A stretch of DNA of 12,582 bases from Haemophilus parainfluenzae (lineage in GTDB: Bacteria > Pseudomonadota > Gammaproteobacteria > Enterobacterales > Pasteurellaceae): contig JAGZRY010000030.1 of NCBI GenBank assembly GCA_018381425.1, forward strand, positions 1 to 12,582, read 5' to 3'. Under the pieces are notes generated by a model that was given only the letters and a program-made list of their open reading frames with translations, made no database searches and was not told where the DNA came from. Below are positions 6,687-12,582 of the stretch, piece by piece (position 1 is the stretch's first letter; every line of letters starts with the position of its first letter). A program made the translations under genes and the position numbers.

Positions 6687-7940
6687 ATGCTTATTGACTT
6701 CAGCGTTAAAAACTTTCGTTCATTCAACGAACAGCAAATTTTCAGTCTAATTAAAAGTAAAAGCGATGAGCAAGCAAGTAATGCCTTCAGCATTAACTAT
6801 AACTTTAGTCTTCTAAAAACAATTGCTATTTATGGGGCTAACGCTAGTGGAAAATCAAATTTTCTAAAAGCATTATTAACTATGAAACAAATGATTACAG
6901 GAAATTATCAGCATGGAGATAAACTTCCAGTTGTTCAATTCAAGTTAGATCATTCTACAATTAACCAACCAACAGAATTTGAAATTACATTTATTGTTGA
7001 TGATGTACGTTACCAGTATGGTTTTAGCTCTTCAACAACTCGAATCTATTCTGAGTGGCTTTTTGCTTACCCTAAAGGTCATGCACAAAAATGGTTTGAG
7101 AGAATTTGGAATAAAGAAACTCAATCATATAATTGGAAATTTAGTTCATTTTTATTAGGTTCAAAACAAGTTTGGTTACAATCTACTCGCGAGAACGCTT
7201 TATTTTTAGCAACAGCTGTTCAATTAAACAGTGAACAATTAAAACCCATCTTTAATTGGTTCAACAATACCTTGCATTTTGCTAATTCTGATGGTTTTGC
7301 TCCAATTTTCACCGCCAATTTATGTGAAGATAAGAGAAAAGATGAAATTTTGAAATTTCTAAAAACTGCTGATTTCCATATTTCAGATATTAAAGTTGAA
7401 AAAAGAGAATTTAATGTTTCAGAATTACCTGCAGATATGCCTGAACCACTGAAAGATTTTTTAACACAAAACCTTAAAGGAGAAAAAGGATTAAAGTTAG
7501 AAACAATTCATATTGATAATAACGGAAATCCAGTTCCATTTAGTTTTCATGATGAATCCGATGGTACCCAAAAATTCTTTTCTTTTGCAGGACCAATCTT
7601 AGATGTACTTAGACATGGGGATGTTTTATGTATTGATGAATTGAATGTAAATTTACATCCTAAACTAGTTCAATTCTTAGTTAAATTATTCCATAATCAG
7701 GAGACTAATCCTAAGAATGCCCAGTTGATTTTCAGTACCCATGAAACATCAATTCTGACTCAGGATCTATTTCGTAGAGATCAAATTTGGTTTTGTGAGC
7801 GATCAAAAAAACAATCATCCATTCTATATCCTTTATCTGATTTTAGTCCCAAAAAAGGTAAAGAAAATTTAGAATTAGGTTATCTTTCAGGTAGATATGG
7901 AGCTCTACCATTTATTAGCACATTTACCGGAGAAAAATAA
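6687..7940 (+). CDS. AAA/ABC-type ATPase, partner of RloB (AbiLi/RloA-like, putative phage defence)
   Basis: A 417-residue ATP-binding protein of the AAA_15/AAA_21 (OLD/SMC-like) group. MLIDFSVKNFRSFNEQQIF is the usual N-terminal strand pair. Walker A is GANASGKS (50-57), an ABC-type signature is seen in ESDGTQKFF, Walker B is VLCIDELNVNLHP, and the switch His is in IFSTHETSILTQ. Walker B and the His lie after a long insertion between the two ATPase halves, as in OLD-like proteins. There is no nuclease domain in the chain itself. It is joined to an RloB-family gene with zero intergenic bases, a pairing known from AbiL-type abortive infection and from Rlo genes linked to restriction loci. The start at 6687 is chosen over an in-frame ATG at 6636 because the earlier one lies in the palindrome and lacks a ribosome site, while AGGA lies six bases before 6687. 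Defence activity is inferred from family and context. Confidence 0.85.
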   Translation: MLIDFSVKNFRSFNEQQIFSLIKSKSDEQASNAFSINYNFSLLKTIAIYGANASGKSNFLKALLTMKQMITGNYQHGDKLPVVQFKLDHSTINQPTEFEITFIVDDVRYQYGFSSSTTRIYSEWLFAYPKGHAQKWFERIWNKETQSYNWKFSSFLLGSKQVWLQSTRENALFLATAVQLNSEQLKPIFNWFNNTLHFANSDGFAPIFTANLCEDKRKDEILKFLKTADFHISDIKVEKREFNVSELPADMPEPLKDFLTQNLKGEKGLKLETIHIDNNGNPVPFSFHDESDGTQKFFSFAGPILDVLRHGDVLCIDELNVNLHPKLVQFLVKLFHNQETNPKNAQLIFSTHETSILTQDLFRRDQIWFCERSKKQSSILYPLSDFSPKKGKENLELGYLSGRYGALPFISTFTGEK

Positions 7941-8600
7941 ATGGGCAGTGATGACCTACACAAAAAAATAAAGGCTAAAACACTAAAACAAAAACAACGA
8001 AAAATTGGAACTAGAAAACCTTATGACAGAGTATTAATTGTATGCGAAGGAGCTAAAACAGAGCCTTTATATTTTAAAGCACTAAGAGAAGAATATAAAC
8101 TACATACTGCAAATATAGAAGTCTGTAACTCATCTGGCTCGGATCCTATGACCATTATAAAACATGCTAAAGCACGATATAAAGAGGCTAAGCGTGAGGG
8201 AAATTCTTTTGATAGGGTTTACTGTGTTTTTGATAAAGATCAACACGCTACTTATCAATCTGCGATTAAGGAATTGGAAAATTCACAGCCTAAAAATATA
8301 TTCTTTGCTATTACATCCGTTCCTTGTTTTGAGTATTGGATTTTGTTGCATTTCACCTACACAACAAAACCTTATTACCCAACACTCTGTAAATCTGTAG
8401 CTGATAATCTTATTGATGATTTAAAACAGTATATTCCTCAATATGAGAAAAATACTGGCGTTTTTGATATTATTAAAAATAACACATCATTCGCAATATC
8501 TAATGCCAAAAGGGTAAATATGTCAGCTCAAAAAACATATACAGATAATCCATCTACTAAAGTAGTTGACTTAGTGGAGTATCTTATCAATTTATTATAA
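7941..8600 (+). CDS. rloB: RloB-family protein (AbiLii-like, probable Toprim-type nuclease effector)
   Basis: A 219-residue protein with the RloB family pattern. A basic N terminus (residues 8-26, rich in Lys and Arg) precedes the strand RVLIVCEGAKTEPLYF, with Glu36 and Glu41. VYCVFDKDQ has Asp98 and Asp100, SVPCFEYWILLHF (126-138) matches the family's central block, and NPSTKVVDLVEYL closes the chain. The CEG followed by DxD on adjacent strands resembles a Toprim fold, so metal-dependent nucleic-acid cleavage is plausible but not shown. The ATG follows the ATPase stop codon directly, with GGAG at 7929-7932 inside the ATPase gene, so the two are cotranslated and presumably form one complex in which the ATPase senses and RloB acts. 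No terminator with a U tract follows, so transcription may continue into yciU 48 nt away. Confidence 0.85.
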   Translation: MGSDDLHKKIKAKTLKQKQRKIGTRKPYDRVLIVCEGAKTEPLYFKALREEYKLHTANIEVCNSSGSDPMTIIKHAKARYKEAKREGNSFDRVYCVFDKDQHATYQSAIKELENSQPKNIFFAITSVPCFEYWILLHFTYTTKPYYPTLCKSVADNLIDDLKQYIPQYEKNTGVFDIIKNNTSFAISNAKRVNMSAQKTYTDNPSTKVVDLVEYLINLL

Positions 8601-8631
8601 AGTAAATGCCAAGAATTAAGTGCAATTTACT
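8601..8631. repeat. Short inverted repeat between rloB and yciU
   Basis: AGTAAAT (8601-8607) and ATTTACT (8625-8631) are perfect inverted arms, extendable by GC/GC with one bulged A. The repeat begins right after the RloB stop and ends 5 bases before the yciU ribosome site. No U tract follows, so it is probably not an efficient terminator. Confidence 0.4.
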
Positions 8632-8648
8632 TGATGAAGGAAAACCCA

Positions 8649-8972
8649 ATGACAACTGATATTCAAAAACTTGATCCCGATGCTGCGATTGATCTTGCTT
8701 ATGATATTTTCTTAGAAATGGCGGGCGAAAATCTCGATCCTGCAGATATTATGCTATTCAACCTGCAATTTGAAGATCGTGGTGCGGTCGAGTTTGTCGA
8801 AACTGCAGATGACTGGGAACAAGAAATTGGGGTATTAATCGATCCTGACGCTTTTGCCGAAGTTTGGGTGGGATTAGTGAATGAGAAAGATGAAATGGAT
8901 GATGTGTTTGCAAAATTCTTAATTTCACACCGAGAAGAAGATCGTGAATTCCACGTTATTTGGAAAAAATAA
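8649..8972 (+). CDS. yciU: DUF440 acidic double-stranded-DNA mimic protein (YciU/HI1450)
   Basis: A 107-residue, strongly acidic cytosolic protein that closely resembles H. influenzae HI1450 and E. coli YciU. Family blocks [37 protein letters not shown] and [22 protein letters not shown] are all present. The HI1450 structure has a face of acidic side chains that imitates the DNA phosphate backbone, and binding to the HU protein has been reported; the cellular role is unsettled. An in-frame TTG at 8631 and an ATG at 8634 would add six or five residues, but AAGGA at 8637-8641 fits the ATG at 8649, which gives the family start [11 protein letters not shown]. It follows the ATPase-RloB unit by 48 nt on the same strand and converges with hypE, with a shared terminator. 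It is a core gene of gammaproteobacteria, so it marks the likely right edge of the accessory segment. Confidence 0.95.
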   Translation: MTTDIQKLDPDAAIDLAYDIFLEMAGENLDPADIMLFNLQFEDRGAVEFVETADDWEQEIGVLIDPDAFAEVWVGLVNEKDEMDDVFAKFLISHREEDREFHVIWKK

Positions 8973-9004
8973 CTACCCTTCTCGCACATATCAATTCACA
9001 AACT

Positions 9005-9038
9005 AAAACCGGTTTAATTTAACATTAAACCGGTTTTT
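9005..9038. terminator. Bidirectional terminator between yciU and hypE
   Basis: Arms 9005-9018 (AAAACCGGTTTAAT) and 9024-9037 form a perfect 14-bp stem with a 5-base loop. A run of T ends the plus strand side (9034-9038), and the minus strand side ends in TTTTAGTTTG. It lies 32 nt after yciU and 2 nt from the hypE stop, so it serves both converging transcripts. Confidence 0.85.
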
Positions 9039-9040
9039 GC

Positions 9041-10054
9041 TTAACAGATTCGTGGTAAAGGTTCGTTACGCGGTAAGTCTAACAAGCGACTTTGACCGAA
9101 AAGCCCAACAGCACGAACTTTGCCATCAGTCGTTACCTCGCCGATTACGGCCGCATTTTCACCTAATGGATGGCAACGAAGCGCGGTCAGAATTTCAGCT
9201 GTTTTTTCTTTATCCGCCACAATCACTAATTTACCTTCATTAGCAAAATTTAACGCATCTAAACCGAGTAATTCGCAAATACCGCGTACTTCCTGACGAA
9301 TTGGTAATACCGTTTCATCAATTTGAATCCCTACTTTCTGAGCCTGTGCAAATTCATGCAGTACTGCATTCACACCACCACGGGTCGCATCGCGCACGGC
9401 TTTCACCCCTTCAATCGGACGAATACAATCAATAAGCGGGGCAAGCACAGCACAATCACTGCGTAAGTCCGTTTGAATACCAAGATTTTCGCGTAAATTC
9501 AAAATGGTTGCACCATGATCACCCAAAGTACCACTCACGATAATCTGATCACCTGGTTGAATGCGATGTACACCCCAGTCGAGTCCGTTTGGAATCACAC
9601 CAATGCCTGCCGTATTGATAAACACTTTATCTATCGCGCCTTTTTGTACCACTTTGGTATCACCGGTTACCACTTGAATACCGGCTGACTGGCAGGCTTT
9701 TGCCATAGATTGAATCAATTTTTTTAAAGTTTCTAATGGTAAGCCTTCTTCCAGAATAAACCCACAGGATAAATATTTTGGTACGGCACCACATACCGCT
9801 ACATCGTTAGCGGTACCACACACGGCGAGTTTACCAATGTCACCACCCGGGAAAAAAATCGGATCAATCACAAAACTATCGGTAGAAAATGACAGAGTCC
9901 CACCTAAAGCATTCAACTCTTGTAAAGCAATGCGAGCCTGATCTTCGCCTTGTGAAAGTATTGGGTTATCAAATGCCTCGACAAAATAATCGCGGATCAA
10001 CTCTTGCATTGTGGCACCACCATTTCCGTGTGCCATTGTAATAAAATCAGTCAT
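9041..10054 (-). CDS. hypE: [NiFe]-hydrogenase maturation protein HypE
   Basis: A 337-residue cytosolic enzyme of the PurM/ThiL-like ATP-binding fold. HypF carbamoylates its C-terminal Cys; HypE then uses ATP to dehydrate this to thiocyanate and passes cyanide to the HypC-HypD iron complex. The chain ends in the essential PRIC, so the acceptor Cys is intact. AHGNGGATMQELI, FSTDSFVIDPIFFPGGDIGKLAVCGTANDVAV (PurM N-terminal block), TGDTKVV, DATRGGVNAVLHEF and NFANEGKLV all match E. coli HypE. An ATG at 10090 would overlap hypD by 32 nt and add 12 unrelated residues; the start at 10054, 4 nt after the hypD stop, gives MTDFITMAHGNGG, aligned with E. coli MNNIQLAHGSGG. It is the last gene of the operon and ends at the shared terminator. 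Confidence 0.97.
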   Translation of the reverse strand: MTDFITMAHGNGGATMQELIRDYFVEAFDNPILSQGEDQARIALQELNALGGTLSFSTDSFVIDPIFFPGGDIGKLAVCGTANDVAVCGAVPKYLSCGFILEEGLPLETLKKLIQSMAKACQSAGIQVVTGDTKVVQKGAIDKVFINTAGIGVIPNGLDWGVHRIQPGDQIIVSGTLGDHGATILNLRENLGIQTDLRSDCAVLAPLIDCIRPIEGVKAVRDATRGGVNAVLHEFAQAQKVGIQIDETVLPIRQEVRGICELLGLDALNFANEGKLVIVADKEKTAEILTALRCHPLGENAAVIGEVTTDGKVRAVGLFGQSRLLDLPRNEPLPRIC

Positions 10055-10058
10055 TGTT

Positions 10059-11171
10059 TTATTCCCGTCTGTATTGATAATAGGCCGCACATGCCCCTTC
10101 GGAAGACACCATCAACGCACCATAAGCATTGTCTGGATTACATTTTTTAGCAAATAATGGGCAATCAGCCGGCTTACATTTGCCGATTAATACATCACCA
10201 CAGCGAGAATCTGGATCATCAGCAACTTGGTGTGGCTGACAAGCAAAATACGCTTCTGCATCAAAGCATTGATAATCATCTGTCAGTTCTACGCCAGACT
10301 CTGCAATTTCGCCCAATCCACGCCATTCGCTGCTGGCTTTCAAGCGGAATACTTCACTGATTGCCTGTTGAGCCAACATATTGCCATGCTGGTGTACAAT
10401 GCGTTTATACTGGTTTTCCACTTCACAGCGTTGTTCAGCAATCTGTGTTACCAACATTAAAATTGCTTGTAGGATATCTAAAGGTTCAAAACCAGTGATC
10501 ACAAAAGGCTTATGATAGGTGTCACACAATTCTTGGTAAGGTTCAGAACCAATTACCATGCTGACATGACCGGGCGCAATAAAGCCGTCAATTTTGACTT
10601 GTCCTTGCGACAATAAGCTGTGTAATGTCGGGATGATAGTAATATTTTGGCATACCACAAAAAAGTTTTTTACCTGTTGTTTTTTCGCTTGTTGCAAGGT
10701 AATTGCGGCACTTGGCATAGTCGTTTCAAAACCAAGTGAAAAGAACACCACTTTTTTGTCTGGATTATTTGATGCGATATTCAATGCATCAAGCGGTGAA
10801 TAAACAATTCGAACATCTGCGCCCTGTGCTTTGGCTTCTAATAATGAGCCTAAACGTCCGCGTACTCGCATGGCATCACCGAAAGTACAAAAAATGACTT
10901 CTGGGCGACGAGCAATCTCAATACAAACATCAATTCGCCCCATCGGTAAGACACATACTGGGCAGCCTGGACCGTGAATAAACTCAATACTTTTGGGTAA
11001 TAGACGATCTAGTCCAAATTTAAAAATGGTATGCGTATGTCCGCCGCAGACCTCCATTAGATATAACGGATTTTCTGGCGTAAAGTGCGGTTGTTTTTCC
11101 ATTATTTTTTGTAGTCGCTGCAACAGACTTTTTGCCAGTTCAGGATCACGAAACTCATCAACAAACTGCAT
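10059..11171 (-). CDS. hypD: [NiFe]-hydrogenase maturation protein HypD
   Basis: A 370-residue iron-sulfur scaffold protein on which, together with HypC, the Fe(CN)2CO moiety of [NiFe] hydrogenases is assembled. It aligns end to end with E. coli HypD (373 residues). The iron-binding and redox cysteines are kept: Cys42 in MEVCGGHTH, Cys70 and Cys73 in GPGCPVCVLPMGRID. GFETTMP, PGHVSMVIG and GFEPLD match the family. A C-terminal Cys set (CGDVLIGKCKPADCPLF, then KKCNP) would bind the 4Fe-4S cluster, and MVSSEGACAAYYQYR closes the chain. The start at 11171 has AGGAG seven bases upstream, overlapping the hypB stop region. hypB ends only 9 nt before it, so no hypC fits between. A perfect uptake signal lies inside the gene near its start. 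Confidence 0.97.
   Translation of the reverse strand: MQFVDEFRDPELAKSLLQRLQKIMEKQPHFTPENPLYLMEVCGGHTHTIFKFGLDRLLPKSIEFIHGPGCPVCVLPMGRIDVCIEIARRPEVIFCTFGDAMRVRGRLGSLLEAKAQGADVRIVYSPLDALNIASNNPDKKVVFFSLGFETTMPSAAITLQQAKKQQVKNFFVVCQNITIIPTLHSLLSQGQVKIDGFIAPGHVSMVIGSEPYQELCDTYHKPFVITGFEPLDILQAILMLVTQIAEQRCEVENQYKRIVHQHGNMLAQQAISEVFRLKASSEWRGLGEIAESGVELTDDYQCFDAEAYFACQPHQVADDPDSRCGDVLIGKCKPADCPLFAKKCNPDNAYGALMVSSEGACAAYYQYRRE
11083..11091 (+). repeat. DNA uptake signal sequence inside hypD
   Basis: AAGTGCGGT on the plus strand, antisense to hypD. The reverse complement ACCGCACTT spans codons for Pro-His-Phe near residue 29 of HypD, a region where sequence is free to vary. Confidence 0.9.
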
Positions 11172-11180
11172 TTGATGCTC

Positions 11181-11987
11181 CTATCGTTCTTGCGCTTTTA
11201 ACCAGTCTAGCCACTGCTGTAATCCTTCTCCACTTTGAGAAGACAATTGGATGACCTGAATTGTTGGATTCACTTGTTTTGCATAAGCAATACATTTTTC
11301 CACATCAAAATTTAAGTACGGCAGTAAATCAACTTTATTTAAAATCATTAATTTAGAAGCCGCAAACATATGCGGATATTTTAGCGGTTTATCTTCACCT
11401 TCTGTCACGGATAAGATCACCACTTTGGCGTGCTCGCCTAAATCAAATTCTGATGGGCAGACTAGGTTTCCGACATTTTCAATAAACATCAGACTATTTT
11501 CCTGTGGCTGCAATTTCACTAATGCATTACCAATCATTTGTGCATCTAAGTGACATCCTTTACCTGTATTGACTTGAATTGCCGGCACACCGGTTTGACG
11601 AATACGATCCGCATCGTTTTCTGTTTGCTGATCCCCTTCGATCACATAACAAGGATAGTCATTTTTTAATGCATTTAACGTAGTCGTCAATAAGGTTGTT
11701 TTGCCTGAACCAGGACTTGAAACAAGATTAAGTGCCAAAATATGCTGATTGGCAAAAAAACGACGATTCATATCGGCTAATTGATTATTTGCGCCGAGAA
11801 TATCTTGCTCTACTTTCAGCAATCGTTGTTGAGTTTCATCTTGTTGTGGAGAGTCTGGCATACGGAAGGAGGAGTGAGAAAAATTAGGCAGTTTTGTTGC
11901 ATGTTGCGCATTGGAATCATGATGAACATGCGGTAATTCTCCGATTCTGACTTGGTCTGGATGGCCACAGCCACAGGTTGTACACAT
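11181..11987 (-). CDS. hypB: Hydrogenase nickel incorporation GTPase HypB
   Basis: A 268-residue SIMIBI-class GTPase that, with HypA, delivers nickel to the large subunit of [NiFe] hydrogenases. The N terminus [10 protein letters not shown] contains the high-affinity nickel site CxxCGC. A short His-bearing linker (about 19-45, with [10 protein letters not shown]) is followed by the G domain. The P loop [24 protein letters not shown] with Cys and His of the G-domain metal site, [11 protein letters not shown] with its Cys, [15 protein letters not shown] and NKVDLLPY match E. coli HypB. The protein is about 20 residues shorter than E. coli's 290, all in the linker. The start at 11987 has GAGGTGA five bases upstream. 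It is separated from hypA by 186 nt, unusual for this operon, and from hypD by 9 nt, which are probably cotranslated. Confidence 0.97.
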   Translation of the reverse strand: MCTTCGCGHPDQVRIGELPHVHHDSNAQHATKLPNFSHSSFRMPDSPQQDETQQRLLKVEQDILGANNQLADMNRRFFANQHILALNLVSSPGSGKTTLLTTTLNALKNDYPCYVIEGDQQTENDADRIRQTGVPAIQVNTGKGCHLDAQMIGNALVKLQPQENSLMFIENVGNLVCPSEFDLGEHAKVVILSVTEGEDKPLKYPHMFAASKLMILNKVDLLPYLNFDVEKCIAYAKQVNPTIQVIQLSSQSGEGLQQWLDWLKAQER

Positions 11988-12053
11988 AAGTCACCTCAAT
12001 AATTTTTCGTTTATTCTGTAAATACTTAGAATCTATGGTAATTCACATGCGTT

Positions 12054-12068
12054 AGAATACCATATTCT
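12054..12068. repeat. Small palindrome in the hypA-hypB gap
   Basis: AGAATA and TATTCT are inverted arms around CCA, in the 186-nt gap between hypA and hypB. The gap is AT-rich and holds no open frame that encodes HypC. No strong promoter or U-tailed terminator was identified in it. Confidence 0.4.
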
Positions 12069-12173
12069 CTATCTTAAATATATTCTTTGAAGAGAGATAA
12101 ATACATACTATCAAGTAGTTAGCGTATTTTATATTCAAAAGATCAGGTTAAATTTGCCAATTTAGACGTCTTG

Positions 12174-12515
12174 CTATTTTACGGCAATTTCTTTCACTCT
12201 AAATTCGGTACCACTTCGACGTTGTAAACATGCACTGTGACAATGTGGACAGCAATCTTGATAGGCTTCAATCTCAACTTCCTTTTGACATTGCCAGCAC
12301 CATGCAATCGCAGGTAAATGAATAAAATGTAACTGACAGTTTTCAGCAACGGTATCTTTGCGCATAATTTCAAAGCAAAATTCTATCGCACTTTGCTCGA
12401 CACAAGACAGTGCCCCAATTTCTAGCCAAATATCTGTCACTTCATGGATTTCATGCTTTTTCTGTTGTTGATCAATAATTTCCATAATATTCTGACAGAG
12501 AGACATCTCATGCAT
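12174..12515 (-). CDS. hypA: Hydrogenase nickel incorporation protein HypA
   Basis: A 113-residue nickel metallochaperone that works with HypB to load nickel into [NiFe] hydrogenase precursors. The N terminus MHEMSLCQNIMEII has the invariant Met1-His2-Glu3 nickel site. The zinc-binding half has Cys73 and Cys76 in WCWQC and Cys89 and Cys92 in CPHC, with an extra Cys88. GALSCVEQSAIEFCFE and AENCQLH match E. coli HypA (116 residues). The start at 12515 has AAGGAG seven bases upstream. It is the first hyp gene inside the window. The next gene, hypB, begins 186 nt further on, so the two may be uncoupled in translation. Confidence 0.96.
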   Translation of the reverse strand: MHEMSLCQNIMEIIDQQQKKHEIHEVTDIWLEIGALSCVEQSAIEFCFEIMRKDTVAENCQLHFIHLPAIAWCWQCQKEVEIEAYQDCCPHCHSACLQRRSGTEFRVKEIAVK

Positions 12516-12582
12516 GATTTTCTCCTTAAAATAAAAAAGCAGTCTGTTCCAATTCTACTCTTTTTTGATGTTTATTTTCAGC

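Noticed and set aside
8631..8648. TTG or ATG starts for yciU at 8631 or 8634
   Set aside because: The ribosome site AAGGA lies after both, and the family N terminus begins at 8649.
9037..9243. Plus-strand frames opposite hypE and hypD (for example 9037-9243, 10157-10460, 10594-10803)
   Set aside because: These are shadows of strongly conserved genes on the minus strand and show no family likeness.
10055..10090. hypE start at 10090
   Set aside because: It would overlap hypD and add residues not found in HypE; 10054 aligns with the E. coli start.
12107..12112. TTGATA half-site upstream of hypB as FNR or -35 element
   Set aside because: The second FNR half is absent and no -10 box lies 16-18 bases downstream.

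Overview
The window reads as a Pasteurellaceae chromosome, most likely Haemophilus (a H. parainfluenzae-like species) or Aggregatibacter. Five perfect copies of the Haemophilus DNA uptake signal AAGTGCGGT are present, two of them inside intrinsic-terminator hairpins as is typical of this family. The PurR, Ppc and YciU/HI1450 proteins resemble, from memory, their H. influenzae and E. coli counterparts. The sequence is AT-rich. No tRNA, rRNA, CRISPR array or insertion sequence was seen.

Layout, left to right. (1) 1-2077, minus strand: the promoter-proximal part of a surface-glycan (lipooligosaccharide-type) operon. A GT25 glycosyltransferase is followed 7 nt later by a Wzy/WaaL-like polytopic membrane protein, whose end overlaps the start of a GT2 glycosyltransferase cut by the window edge. 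(2) 2078-2472: the control region between this operon and purR. It holds a 26-residue single-span membrane protein gene (YnhF-like, minus strand) with its own promoter, ribosome site and terminator. (3) 2473-6295, plus strand: purR with a uptake-signal terminator, then ppc (phosphoenolpyruvate carboxylase). (4) 6296-8600: an AT-rich accessory segment with a two-gene unit, an AAA/ABC-type ATPase followed directly by an RloB-family protein. It is preceded by a perfect 21-bp palindrome at the probable transcription start. This gene pair resembles AbiL-like or Rlo-type phage-defence modules. (5) 8649-8972, plus strand: yciU, the DUF440 acidic double-stranded-DNA mimic, ending in a terminator shared with the converging hyp operon. 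(6) 9041-12515, minus strand: hypA, hypB, hypD and hypE, the [NiFe]-hydrogenase maturation genes. No hypC lies between hypB and hypD, and a 186-nt gap separates hypA from hypB.

How the genes work together. HypA and HypB insert nickel, while HypD and HypE help build the Fe(CN)2CO group, so this organism should carry a [NiFe] hydrogenase elsewhere, together with HypF and a HypC-type chaperone (HypC or HybG). Ppc feeds oxaloacetate into the reductive, fumarate-respiring branch used during anaerobic growth, which suits the same lifestyle. PurR controls purine synthesis genes located elsewhere. The main candidate for a less-described system is the ATPase-RloB pair with its palindrome. The family pairing is known, but its control region and mechanism in this organism are inference.
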